Source: JALZKA01 sp963753385 | Lineage (GTDB): Bacteria; Actinomycetota; Thermoleophilia; Solirubrobacterales; 70-9 | Assembly (NCBI GenBank): GCA_963753385.1 | Contig: CAVWCC010000007.1 | Coordinates: forward strand, 1 to 64,000 | Reading direction: 5' to 3' | DNA: 64,000 bases | Part shown: positions 8,473-15,707 of the stretch, piece after piece | Numbering within the stretch: position 1 is the stretch's first letter | Layout of the letters: each line of letters begins with the position of its first letter | The notes under the pieces: model-generated | The model's input: only the letters and a program-made list of their open reading frames with translations | Told to the model about the DNA's origin: nothing | Database searches by the model: none | Made by a program: the position numbers and the translations under genes

Positions 8473-9093
8473 GTGACCGTGGGCGCGACACCACGGGCGG
8501 AAACCGCAGTCGGTGGCCGAGAGCGGCTACTGGAGGCGGCCTACGAGCTGTTCTCCCGGTACGGGGTGCGCGGCGTCGGGATCGACGAGGTGATCGCGCG
8601 CGCGGGGGTCGCGAAAGCGACGCTCTACCGCCATTTTCGATCGAAGGACGACCTCGTAGTCGCCTTCCTCGAGCTGCGCGAGCAGCGATGGAGCTATGGA
8701 TGGGTCGAGGCCGAGGCGCGTCGACGCGGGGACACGCCCGAGGAGCAGCTGCTCGCGATCTTCGAGGTCTTCGACGAGTGGTTCCACGGCAAGGACTACG
8801 AGGGATGCTCGTTCGTAAACGTTCTCTTCGAGATGGGCGCCGGACACCCCGGAGGCGAGGCAAGCATCCGCCACCTCGACCACATCCGCGAGATCGTCCG
8901 TGGCCTGGCCGAGGAGGCCGGCTTGCGTGAGCCGGAGGAGTTCGCGCGGTCCTGGCACATTCTGATGAAGGGCGCGATCGTGATGGCCGCAGCAGGCGAC
9001 CGTGAGGCAGCGCGGCGCGCTCAGGAGATGGCGCGCTTTCTCATCGCCGAGTACCGCGGCGCTCCGCCGGCTAACACTCCGATTCCGGCCTAA
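8473..9093 (+). CDS. TetR/AcrR-family transcriptional regulator
   Basis: 206 residues from GTG 8473. The N-terminal helix-turn-helix is canonical: RERLLEAAYELFSRYG, VRGVGIDEVIARAGVA, KATLYRHFRSKDDLVVAFL (about residues 15-65). The C-terminal ligand domain contains DYEGCSFVNVLFEMG, resembling the TetR_C group of YcdC/LfrR-like regulators. It probably binds the twin palindromes 18-56 bp upstream and controls its own gene. No obvious efflux or enzyme gene is adjacent, so any wider target is unknown. Confidence 0.9.
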   Translation: MTVGATPRAETAVGGRERLLEAAYELFSRYGVRGVGIDEVIARAGVAKATLYRHFRSKDDLVVAFLELREQRWSYGWVEAEARRRGDTPEEQLLAIFEVFDEWFHGKDYEGCSFVNVLFEMGAGHPGGEASIRHLDHIREIVRGLAEEAGLREPEEFARSWHILMKGAIVMAAAGDREAARRAQEMARFLIAEYRGAPPANTPIPA

Positions 9094-9240
9094 TCAAGCC
9101 TTGCTCGCTGCGTGTGAGGGATGAGTTGAGGCGGCGAGTTCTCGGGCTTGAGCTGGCCGGCGACTGGTGAGCGGAGCGGACCTGGGGAGCGGCGTTGAGA
9201 TTTCCGCTTTGCATTGTTGAGCAGAGGGTGAGTCCAGTCG

Positions 9241-9444
9241 TCAGACCCGACGGCGTCGGTCTTCGCCGACACCCAAGCCCTCTGCGAGAGCGACCAAAAG
9301 GACCGCTGCGACGACGCCGACGACGGTGCCGATGAAGTTGAGCTCGAAGATCTCGCCTTCGCCAATCTCACTCGCGATGATCCCGCCGACGACAGCACCA
9401 CAAATTCCAAGTAACCCGCTTGGGTACCCCCGAACGGCCGGGGT
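9241..9444 (-). pseudogene. GlsB/YeaQ/YmgE-family membrane protein, N-terminally truncated
   Basis: Minus-strand reading from a TGA at 9243-9241 gives a C-terminus of two hydrophobic segments: YPSGLLGICGAVVGGIIAS, then NFIGTVVGVVAAVLLVALAE and a short basic tail. This is the second half of transglycosylase-associated (GlsB/YeaQ) stress membrane proteins. No start or first transmembrane helix is found. The frame runs back into a decayed module-B-like sequence (about 9447-9465) and then loses similarity, so the 5' end was probably lost at the repeat. Confidence 0.55.
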
Positions 9445-9571
9445 GCACTCGCATGGGAAAGCGACTGTTCAAGCGGTCGCCGATCCCGGCCGGGCTCGCT
9501 CGACCAAGACTAGGCGCCCGAACCGGCATACAACGGTGAGTTAGAGCCTCGCAATCGGGAACTAGGACTGT

Positions 9572-9940
9572 GTGCGAATTGCCGCCAGGCTTCCTTCGGC
9601 CGAGAACTCCGCTCGTAGTGCTCGCGACCTGCTCCGTGAGTGCTTGGGTGACACGCTCCCGGCGGTCACTCTCTACGACCTTCTGACGGTCGTGAGCGAG
9701 CTAATGACGAACGCGGTCCGCCATGGCGAAGGCGACGAAGTCGTACTAGCCGTCGCAGTCGCCGACGGCAAAGTCAGCGGTGAGGTGCAAAACCAGGGGC
9801 GAGGACCAGTACGTCCCCGCCCGATCGAGCTGAGTCAAACTGATGGTCTCGGCCTTCATATCGTCGATGCAATCACCGAGAGCTGGCAGGTCAGCGACAA
9901 CGGCGTGATCTGTGTCGCCTTCGAGCTGCGCCCTCCTTAG
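9572..9940 (+). CDS. RsbW-like histidine-kinase-fold ATPase (anti-sigma factor type)
   Basis: 122 residues from GTG 9572. The HATPase_c_2 fold is shown by the N-box SELMTNAVRHG (about residues 42-52, Mg-binding Asn present) and the G-box TDGLGLHIVDAI (about 90-101). The C-terminal strand is VICVAFEL. Such single-domain ATPases bind sigma factors and phosphorylate STAS antagonists. A SigB/F-type sigma factor lies 1.2 kb away. The stop overlaps the convergent gene by 4 nt. Confidence 0.85.
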   Translation: MRIAARLPSAENSARSARDLLRECLGDTLPAVTLYDLLTVVSELMTNAVRHGEGDEVVLAVAVADGKVSGEVQNQGRGPVRPRPIELSQTDGLGLHIVDAITESWQVSDNGVICVAFELRPP

Positions 9941-10278
9941 GGACTGCGCTCATCGGTCGCTTCGGCAAGTTCGCTGACTTCGGGATTCTTCCGTACCACT
10001 AGCCACGTCTCGTGCTCTTCGATGACGCTCTCGACGTCTGGGATTTCGTGGCCCGGAAAGACGAAGAAGTGCGTCGAATCTTGTCGGACTCGTTCGTAGT
10101 CGGCCGCCTTCAACGGAACCTTGTCTCGACAATCGAGATTCGAGCATTCGCAGTAGTAGAGCTCGATGCCGTCGCCTTCCTCGTGGCGCTCCTCCCACGC
10201 CGCCGCGCGTTCGTTGGCAGTTCGAAACATCGCCTCATTGAGCACGAAACGTCTCTCCCGCTCGGTCGGCATATCCAA
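9937..10278 (-). CDS. Conserved CEC-motif protein, copy 1
   Basis: 113 residues, not a family I can name. It begins MDMPTERERRFVLNEAMFRTANER, then has YYCECSNLDCRDKVPL (Cys at about 43, 45 and 50). A conserved segment follows: Y-x-RVR-x5-FFVFPGHEIPDVESV and a C-terminal VVRKNPEVSELAEA. Two paralogues occur at 19,367 and 22,791 with the same CEC-x4/5-C and FxVxxxHExxDVExV motifs. Three Cys plus the His could bind a metal. It probably acts in the cytosol, as there is no signal or membrane segment. Confidence 0.7.
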   Translation of the reverse strand: MDMPTERERRFVLNEAMFRTANERAAAWEERHEEGDGIELYYCECSNLDCRDKVPLKAADYERVRQDSTHFFVFPGHEIPDVESVIEEHETWLVVRKNPEVSELAEATDERSP

Positions 10279-10281
10279 ATC

Positions 10282-10956
10282 CTAGGCGCTTTTGCCTGAG
10301 CGCATGGGGCGACTTGAGGTCTGGGATGCGTCCGTCGAGCCTGAACGGGTCACCGCTTCACACCCGAGACGTCGCTGGTTCGAAACCAGCCGTGCCCATG
10401 GACGGACGCCCCGGGCGAATTGCTTGCTCTCCTTGCGCGTCTTCTCGATCGCGCTGGCGATGTCGGATGCCTGTTGCCCGTAGGCACTGACGCGGTCGGC
10501 CGCCGACTTCACTGTGTCGAGGTCGAGCTTCGCCACCGACTTGGGCATCGACATGCCACCCAGCCGATTCAGAGGGTTCTTGGACTTGCTGGCGCCGAGG
10601 CGGTCTTTGAGCACAACTCCGGTGGCCGCGCCCACGATCGCTGTGCCTCCGGCGATCAAGGGGAGCTTGGCCTTCGACGCCGCATCGGCGACCGCCCGTC
10701 CTCCGCCCTTCGTCCCGTTGACCGCGGTGTCCTTGAACGAGCATCGTTGCGACTCTGCCCGGTCGACCGCGACTTGGGCGTGGAGCGCGACTGCGACTTG
10801 GACCGCCGCTGCGTGGTGCTCGTGGCTTGACTGCCGTTCGCGCTGCCTCCCTTTGCGGTGGACCGTTTTTGCAACCCCGCTTTTCTTCGAGGCCTTGGGG
10901 CCGCTCCTACTCGTCGATCCCTTGTTCGTGGATCTTGATCTCGTGGTCTGCGCCAT
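10282..10956 (-). pseudogene. Lys/Ser-rich glycine-zipper protein, copy 1, frameshifted and 3'-disrupted
   Basis: ATG at 10,956 has GAGAGGGAG upstream. It starts MAQTTRSRSTNKGSTSRSG, shifts frame near 10,870 (KRSTAKGGSANGSQATSTT) and shifts back near 10,735 to FKDTAVNGTKGGGRAVADAA. A hydrophobic segment LPLIAGGTAIVGAATGVVL and KLDLDTVKSAADRVSAYGQQ follow. It is clearly a paralogue of 21,935-22,414, which ends EKTRKKNG. Here the end continues after EKTRKESKQFA into a partial tRNA sequence, so the native 3' end has been replaced. Confidence 0.65.
10357..10398 (+). tRNA. 3' half of tRNA-Val(CAC), no 5' half
   Basis: The 3' half fits tRNA geometry exactly: anticodon loop TTCACAC (10,357-10,363, anticodon CAC), 3' anticodon stem CCGAG, 5-nt variable loop, T-arm GCTGG-TTCGAAA-CCAGC (10,374-10,390), acceptor strand CGTGCCC and discriminator A at 10,398. 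No matching 5' stems (GGGCACG acceptor, D-arm or CTCGG) occur upstream, so it is a fragment. Such 3' halves are typical scars of tRNA-targeted integration. It lies inside the disrupted 3' end of the gene at 10,282-10,956. Confidence 0.6.
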
Positions 10957-10985
10957 GTCTCCCTCTCCGTCGTAGTGTTCTCGTG

Positions 10986-11678
10986 TCAACTGCGCTTTGC
11001 GCGGCTCTTCGAAGCCTTGGACTTGCCCGTCGACGATCTACGCGATGCCGCCTGCTTGGGTGATGCCTTCCGCGTTCGACCCGAGCCCGTCGTTGTGCGC
11101 CGCGCGGCCTCGCCCTCGATCTCCGACACCGGGATCTCGTCGTGGGCGACGTCAGTGGCGAGCTGCGGAAGCAGATCGCCGATGAACTTCGCCATTCGCT
11201 CCTCCTCGCGCCGTATGTCGCGAGCTAGCTTCGCGGTCTGCTTGTCACCGACCGACGTGGCCAGCGCATCGATCACCGTGTAGGTGGCGATCTCGTCAGC
11301 CTCCTCGCGATACTCCACGCGGGCGTTGTGGAGCATCTTGCCCTGCTCACCCGAGCCCCTCACGAGGTGCAGAGGGCCCTGCGCCGCGGCCTTGGCCTTG
11401 CCGACGACACCCTGGATGCTCTGCGCTGCCTTGGTCGCGCTCTCTGGGCCCGGCAGTGTGACCGTTTCCGCGTCCCCCCCGAGCTGCTTGATCCGCTTTG
11501 CGACCGCGGACGCGTGCGACTTCGTCTCCTTCAGGTGCTGTCGAAGGGCCTTCTCGTAGTCATCGCGCGTGGTGACCTCGAGGTGTGAGGCCAGCGCGAC
11601 CTCGAGCTCGCGCTCCTTGCCATACGCCTCGTTCAGCATCTCAACAAGCTTCGAGTCTCTCTTCGTCTGTTCCGACAT
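10986..11678 (-). CDS. DUF892 (YciF-like) ferritin-like stress protein with basic tail
   Basis: 230 residues. Residues 1-165 match the DUF892 four-helix bundle: KLVEMLNEAYGKERELEVAL, LRQHLKETKSHASAVAKRI, EYREEADEIATYTVIDAL and KLARDIRREEERMAKFI, with Glu and His residues placed for a di-iron type centre. The last 60 residues are a Lys/Arg/Ser/Thr-rich tail (GRTRKASPKQAASRRSS and onward), absent from classical YciF and suggestive of nucleic-acid binding. DUF892 proteins are commonly stress-induced. The gene is followed closely by the Lys/Ser-rich gene at 10,956. Confidence 0.8.
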   Translation of the reverse strand: MSEQTKRDSKLVEMLNEAYGKERELEVALASHLEVTTRDDYEKALRQHLKETKSHASAVAKRIKQLGGDAETVTLPGPESATKAAQSIQGVVGKAKAAAQGPLHLVRGSGEQGKMLHNARVEYREEADEIATYTVIDALATSVGDKQTAKLARDIRREEERMAKFIGDLLPQLATDVAHDEIPVSEIEGEAARRTTTGSGRTRKASPKQAASRRSSTGKSKASKSRAKRS

Positions 11679-11746
11679 GCGGTCCTCTCTTCCTAATTGG
11701 TGTGTCGCGAAGTCAAGTCCTGGAGGACGACCTCGATCGGTGACCG

Positions 11747-11781
11747 CTCATGCGGGCCACCCGAGGGGGGGCCCGCATGAG
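11747..11781 (-). terminator. Strong hairpin after the membrane protein gene
   Basis: CTCATGCGGGCC (11,747-11,758) pairs perfectly over 12 bp with GGCCCGCATGAG (11,770-11,781), loop 11 nt. It starts about 5 nt past the stop of the minus-strand gene at 11,786. There is no clear U-tract. Confidence 0.6.
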
Positions 11782-11785
11782 TGGC

Positions 11786-12121
11786 TTAACGCGTGCTGAC
11801 CTGCGAGCGCTCGTCACGATCCTCGGTGTAGGGATCGCTCGAACCGGCCTTGGCCAGGCCGCGGCTGACCATGTAGGCGGCGGCGACGATCGCGACGTAG
11901 AGCCAAGCCTGCTTGGCGACGAACTCGTCGGTCCCGCCTGAGCTGTCTCCGCCCTTGATTACGGCGGCGCTGACGAGGATCGCGACGATGACGCCGGCCA
12001 TGGCCCAAAACTCGGTGGTCTTGAAGGCCTGCTTGGTCTCGGTCGTCAGTCGACGAACTCGGTCAACGGTGCCCGTTGCGCTGCGCTGGGTCGTTCCCAG
12101 TCGCTCGGTATGAACTTCCAT
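11786..12121 (-). CDS. Small two-helix membrane protein
   Basis: 111 residues from ATG 12,121; AGCAGGAAG lies just upstream, so I prefer this over an earlier in-frame start at 12,262. A basic N-terminal half (MEVHTERLGTTQRSATGTVD onward, ending RLTTETKQAFKTTEFW) is followed by two transmembrane helices (AMAGVIVAILVSAAVI and WLYVAIVAAAYMVSRGL) separated by a Gly/Asp-rich loop. The C-terminus is acidic and short. No named family is recognised. It lies among stress-protein genes and has its own hairpin terminator. Confidence 0.65.
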   Translation of the reverse strand: MEVHTERLGTTQRSATGTVDRVRRLTTETKQAFKTTEFWAMAGVIVAILVSAAVIKGGDSSGGTDEFVAKQAWLYVAIVAAAYMVSRGLAKAGSSDPYTEDRDERSQVSTR

Positions 12122-12294
12122 GCTTCCTGCTTTCTTCGATACGAGCCTCAGCTGGGTCGTGCTCGCGGCCCTCTCGGTGTCATGCGAGCCCATTTGTCCC
12201 CAGCGGAGAGCGCGCTTTACCAAGCGCGCTTCTTCCTTATTTCCCGCTTTCAACCCGGCCAAGCATTTGTTCGATTCTGCTTGGGGCCGGACGT

Positions 12295-12337
12295 CCGCTT
12301 GGACGAGCGGCGGTCATTTCGCTCTGCATGGAAAGGA
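12295..12337 (+). repeat. Degenerate A-B repeat
   Basis: TCCGCTTGGACGAGCGGCGG followed by TTTCGCTCTGCATGGAAAGG. Both loops (GGACGA, GCATGG) are kept while the stems have lost pairs. This is a decayed copy between two membrane protein genes. Confidence 0.55.
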
Positions 12338-12352
12338 CATTCTTTGAAACGA

Positions 12353-12383
12353 GCGCCCACCCCCGTAGACCAAGGGTGGGCGC
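12353..12383 (-). terminator. Hairpin terminator of the 12,401-13,093 gene
   Basis: GCGCCCACCC (12,353-12,362) pairs perfectly with GGGTGGGCGC (12,374-12,383). On the minus strand it follows the gene's stop by about 18 nt and is followed by TCGTTTC, a weak U-rich tail. Confidence 0.6.
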
Positions 12384-12400
12384 CGCGTCCGCTCGAGCCG

Positions 12401-13093
12401 TCAGGCGGGGCGCGATCGGTGCTCGCGCTTGATCTCGCGCTCCTCGCGCAGCGTCTCGTCGCGTTCACGAACCCGTTGCTGGTGCCAGCCCGCGCGGTCG
12501 ACTCGGCGGTGGTACGACTCACCGGCCTTGCCGCCGGCTACCGCCGCCAGCAGGGTGCCGATCGCGATCAGAATCAGGGCGATTAGGCCACCCGTCGTCA
12601 CGTCGCCCTCATCGATGGGGATTCGGGGCAGCTCGAGCGCGGCGAACAGGTTGTACTCCTCGCCGGCAACGGCACCGAGGATCGCCAGCGCAACGATTGC
12701 AAGGATGCTCCAGATCCAGACTGCGAGCCCCTGGCGGCCACCGTCGAACCGCGACATACGGCCTGCGACGTAGCCGCCCGCGAAGTAGGCGATAGCGGCC
12801 ACCGCGAGCAACGCGATCCCGCCCGCAAGCCCGATCGTTTCGGTCTCTGAGCTCGCGTCGCCGACGCTCTCGAACTCAGAGATCGCGATCGCGGCGCCCG
12901 CCGCGGCGACGAGCGCGGTGAGGAGCGCGCCCAGCCCGACGGCAACGAGCCACCCGAAGAACGCCGCTCCCCAGTTGGTTCCGCCGTACTGGTCGCGCTG
13001 ACGTTCGCGCACTACGGCGGGATCGGATACAGGCTCACGTGCATACTCGTGGTTCACGGGTGATCGCCCGCGAACGCGGTCGGTCACTGACAT
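12401..13093 (-). CDS. Conserved four-helix membrane protein
   Basis: 230 residues. A polar N-terminus (residues 1-40) precedes four hydrophobic segments: FFGWLVAVGLGALLTALVAA, TIGLAGGIALLAVAAIAYFA, VWIWSILAIVALAILGAVAG and GGLIALILIAIGTLLAAVAG. The C-terminus is strongly charged (RVRERDETLREEREIKREHR). The GGYVAGRMSRFDGGRQGLAVW loop between TM2 and TM3 is typical of small actinobacterial membrane proteins of unknown role. The start has AAGGAGGAGTCC upstream. Confidence 0.75.
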   Translation of the reverse strand: MSVTDRVRGRSPVNHEYAREPVSDPAVVRERQRDQYGGTNWGAAFFGWLVAVGLGALLTALVAAAGAAIAISEFESVGDASSETETIGLAGGIALLAVAAIAYFAGGYVAGRMSRFDGGRQGLAVWIWSILAIVALAILGAVAGEEYNLFAALELPRIPIDEGDVTTGGLIALILIAIGTLLAAVAGGKAGESYHRRVDRAGWHQQRVRERDETLREEREIKREHRSRPA

Positions 13094-13260
13094 GGACTCC
13101 TCCTTGAGTTGATTCCTGGGGTAGCCGGATACCCCCCGGAGGCGGAGAAACGCAGCCTCTCGGAGGAAGGAGACCCTGTGAGCGCACGCAGGAGGGCGCT
13201 CTTCTTGCGCTCCTGGCGACCCGGGGGAAACCTATCTATGTCCCCGATAGGGCGGTCCAA

Positions 13261-13297
13261 GCAGCGACCCTGGCCTGGTGAACACCAGGGTCGCTGC
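13261..13297. other. Perfect 13-bp inverted repeat in intergenic space
   Basis: GCAGCGACCCTGG (13,261-13,273) and CCAGGGTCGCTGC (13,285-13,297) pair perfectly. The loop itself carries CCTGGTG-AA-CACCAGG, giving an alternative hairpin. It could be a bidirectional terminator between the 13,355 and 12,401 minus-strand genes. No T-run. Confidence 0.55.
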
Positions 13298-13354
13298 GAT
13301 GTTCCAAACCGAGATGCGCTCGGCTCGGCCGCGCAGATCGTCCCCGGCGCGGCG

Positions 13355-13537
13355 TCAGCGCGGAGTGCTACGCGAAGGGACAGTGGCCGGTGGAGGGATC
13401 GGCAGCCGGTGGTCGCGGCACCAATTCACAAGCTCTTGCCTCGCCTGCTCGGCCGGGGCCCAGCTCCGTGGCACGGCGTCCGCGAGGTCCGCGGTCGACC
13501 CTCCTGCCGCCTTGTCGTCGTCGTCCGTCGCCTGCAT
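13355..13537 (-). CDS. Small hypothetical protein (60 aa)
   Basis: ATG at 13,537 is preceded by AAGGAGG with 9-nt spacing, which is the main evidence that it is real. The product begins MQATDDDDKAAGGSTADLAD and continues AVPRSWAPAEQARQELVNWC then RDHRLPIPPPATVPSRSTPR. It is acidic at the N-terminus and Pro/Ser/Arg-rich at the C-terminus, with no membrane segment. Function is not recognised. Confidence 0.45.
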   Translation of the reverse strand: MQATDDDDKAAGGSTADLADAVPRSWAPAEQARQELVNWCRDHRLPIPPPATVPSRSTPR

Positions 13538-13629
13538 TCCGGGTCGCCTCCTTGCGTATCCGTCGCTCGACCGTTACCCACAAGGGGCCTGGCAAACCGA
13601 GGAGTCCGAATAGGGAGCAGCACTCACTG

Positions 13630-14262
13630 AGTCAGCCGACGCAACTGGTCCTGAGACGGCGACTTACAGGGGGTGAAAACCGGCCCGCTAGGTTGACCGC
13701 CGCCCGCCGGGGGCCTTGGAAGTGAGGGACCCCGGCGGGTGCATCTTCGTTCCAGGTTGGTCGGGCGTGATCCATTCCTAGCTCTCCTCGCTAGGTTGCC
13801 CAGCGACTGACCGTGACCCGCGAGCGCCCGCCCGGCCTCGGCCGCCTAGCAGGCGGTGCTCCGCCCGCGCGAGTAGCCGTCACCGGCGTGGTCCCCCCGA
13901 ACCACGCCGGTGAGCGGGCAGTGTTCCGGACGCAGGGCAGGAACCCGAGCGAGGGGGGCTCGAGCCGCTGCCCTGCGCGGTCCGGAAACAGGAGTCGACG
14001 AGCGCCCCCGCTCGCGACTCAGAAACCACGAGTACCCGCGCTCGATGCCGTCAAGCGGCGATCCGACTCCGACCCCTGTCGCGCCCTCGCAGCGGCTCCC
14101 GGGCGTTTCGCGGTGCCGCAAAACGCCGGTCCGGTGTGCCCTTCGCGTTCCCGGGGGCACTGAAGCCGTCGCTGGGGTTGACGTGATCGGCTGCATCGAG
14201 CCGAAGGGAGTGCGGGCCGTCCGGAGGCCGGCTCCCAGCGCCGCCTCGGAGGCTCAGAAGTA
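13630..14262. other. Gene-free region packed with strong hairpins
   Basis: I see no convincing gene. Inverted repeats follow one another: CCCGCCGGGG/CCCCGGCGGG (13,703-13,712 with 13,730-13,739), CACCGGCGTGGT/ACCACGCCGGTG (13,881-13,912), a long imperfect pair around TCCGGACGCAGGGCAG and CTGCCCTGCGCGGTCCGGA (13,925 to about 13,990), and GGCGTTT/AAACGCC (14,102-14,127). It could be one or more structured RNAs, a chain of terminators, or decayed repeats. Confidence 0.4.
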
Positions 14263-14282
14263 CCGCTTTGCATGGAAAGCAG
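14263..14282 (+). repeat. Dispersed hairpin repeat, module B
   Basis: CCGCTTT(GCATGG)AAAGCAG, preceded by CAGAAGTA as in the full composite. It looks like an A-B element whose A and spacer were lost. Confidence 0.75.
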
Positions 14283-14394
14283 CAGTTCTCGCTCACCTCC
14301 GCGTTCCCTCAGGCTCAGATCGCGAATGCTCAGGCGTTGGAGAAGCAGCTCTAATGGGAGCGAGGGGGACGCTAACCCCGTCTTGGTCATGCCC

Positions 14395-15222
14395 AAAGGG
14401 CGTCAGAGCCGCTCAGCCCCCTGGCTATGGCGATTCCCGTTAGCTCGGCCCGTGTCGGGTAGCCGCAATCACATGTGGCTCTCATTTCTCCTTGCATTCG
14501 GCGTCCTAGTGGTGGCGGGGGCGCTTCTACTCGGCTGGGGTATCCCGTTCCTATTGCCGTTCTTCCTCGTTTTCGTCGGGCTCGCGGTGTTGTTCGTCAT
14601 TCACAGGGCGAGAAGCGAGCCGACGACCGATGGGGGTCAGGCGAACGAGCCCTCGCCGGGACGAGCGGCCGAGCCGATGCCTCCCGAGCTCGCTCCACGG
14701 CCCGGCGCGATGAAGCCCCCTGATCCGGATCACGCGACCTAACCTCGAATGACCCGGCTTCTCGGGCTCTATCTGCAAGACCACCACGCGGGGGCTACGA
14801 CCGGGGTCGAGCTCGCACGGAGGGCGGCGCGCTCGAACCGTGGTGGCGCCTATGGGGCCGAGCTCGACTTGATCGTCGCCGAGATCGAAGAGGACGTGCT
14901 GATGAGCCTGGAGCAGATCATGACCACGCTCGGCGTCAAGCCCGATCGACGCAAAGATGCCGCCGGCTGGCTCGGCGAGAAGCTGGGCCGATTGAAACGA
15001 AACGGCACCTGGACGTCTTACTCACCGCTGAGCCGACTGGTCGAACTCGAGGGATTGATGCTCGGCGTACGCGGCAAGCAGGGCTTGTGGGAGGCGCTCA
15101 CCGAAGCGCCGGCCGCGGCGATGCTTTCAGAGAGGTGGAAAGGCTCGCTGAGCGCGCGCGGAATCAATTCAGCCGCCTCGAGGCGCTTCGGCGTCGCGCC
15201 GCCCGCGAAGCGCTGTCCTAAG
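14395..15222 (+). repeat. Inverted duplication, left copy (about 830 bp)
   Basis: Nearly identical, in opposite orientation, to 20,470-21,290. It covers two genes and the upstream GGCGTCAGAGCCGCTCAGCC segment. Differences include a 1-nt deletion near 15,127 and one extra ATG codon near 14,902. Confidence 0.85.
14473..14742 (+). CDS. Small membrane protein, duplicated (left copy)
   Basis: 89 residues from ATG 14,473. Two membrane helices (MWLSFLLAFGVLVVAGALLL and IPFLLPFFLVFVGLAVLFVI) are followed by a Pro/Glu-rich cytosolic tail ending PRPGAMKPPDPDHAT. A near-identical copy lies at 20,944-21,207 on the other strand. The stop is 6 nt before the next gene, so the pair is probably co-transcribed. 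No family name recognised. Confidence 0.65.
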   Translation: MWLSFLLAFGVLVVAGALLLGWGIPFLLPFFLVFVGLAVLFVIHRARSEPTTDGGQANEPSPGRAAEPMPPELAPRPGAMKPPDPDHAT

Positions 15223-15234
15223 TTCTACTCGTAG
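14749..15234 (+). CDS. Helical protein of unknown function, duplicated (left copy, C-terminus frameshifted)
   Basis: 161 residues starting MTRLLGLYLQDHHAGATTG. Residues 1-125 are nearly identical to the right copy (20,467-20,937): LYLQDHHAGATTGVELARRA, LIVAEIEEDV, LGVKPDRRKDAAGWLGEKLG, SPLSRLVELEGLMLGV. A single missing A near 15,127 (TTTCAGAGAGG against TTTCAAGAGAGG in the right copy) changes the last 35 residues. Restoring it gives the partner's end, RRAAREAL, and a TAA at the same place. The conserved HH and acidic helices suggest a helical bundle. Function is unknown. Confidence 0.6.
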   Translation: MTRLLGLYLQDHHAGATTGVELARRAARSNRGGAYGAELDLIVAEIEEDVLMSLEQIMTTLGVKPDRRKDAAGWLGEKLGRLKRNGTWTSYSPLSRLVELEGLMLGVRGKQGLWEALTEAPAAAMLSERWKGSLSARGINSAASRRFGVAPPAKRCPKFYS

Positions 15235-15707
15235 GGGTTTTCCTCACCCGCGAGCTTCAGCGAGCACTGCTTGACGTCGTCGAAGTGCCGCTCCTGGATC
15301 GGCAGCGCCCAGGAAACCAGGTCCCGGATCACCTGCTCCCCCGCCTCCTCGTTCAACTTGCCGAGAACCGCCCAGTGCCCCACCTCGCCGGCTTCTGCCA
15401 TCGTCAGAAACTCGAAGCCGTCGAGCGCGTCGGCGTCCCCGCCCAGATAGGTGTTCATCATCTCCTCGGCCTCGGCCTTGGTCTCCCGTGCCTTCTCGAG
15501 CACTGCGGTCTTCTTGCCGTCGCGCTGGTCGGCCAGATCCGTACAGCGGCGCTCGGTTTCCTCGGCTTCATCGCGCATCGTCCTCAGCTTGGTGGCGATC
15601 TCCTCGTCCTCGACGAGTCCCTCGACCTTGGTCGTCGCGCCCTGGGCCGCCTGCGCTAGCCCCAGAACCTCCGCCAGCTTCTCTTCGAGTGTGTTCAGCT
15701 TGGCCAT
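15225..15707 (-). CDS. Ferritin-like/four-helix protein of unknown function
   Basis: 160 residues, almost entirely helical and acidic: MAKLNTLEEKLAEVLGLAQA, then DEEIATKLRTMRDEAEETER, EKARETKAEAEEMMNTYLG, FLTMAEAGEVGHWAVLGKL and PIQERHFDDVKQCSLKLAGE. The E-x2-E-x2-H and E-R-H pattern in the last helices is compatible with a ferritin-like or hemerythrin-like fold, which is inference only. The start has AAAGGAGGCC upstream. It lies just inside the left edge of the inverted duplication. Confidence 0.6.
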   Translation of the reverse strand: MAKLNTLEEKLAEVLGLAQAAQGATTKVEGLVEDEEIATKLRTMRDEAEETERRCTDLADQRDGKKTAVLEKARETKAEAEEMMNTYLGGDADALDGFEFLTMAEAGEVGHWAVLGKLNEEAGEQVIRDLVSWALPIQERHFDDVKQCSLKLAGEENPYE

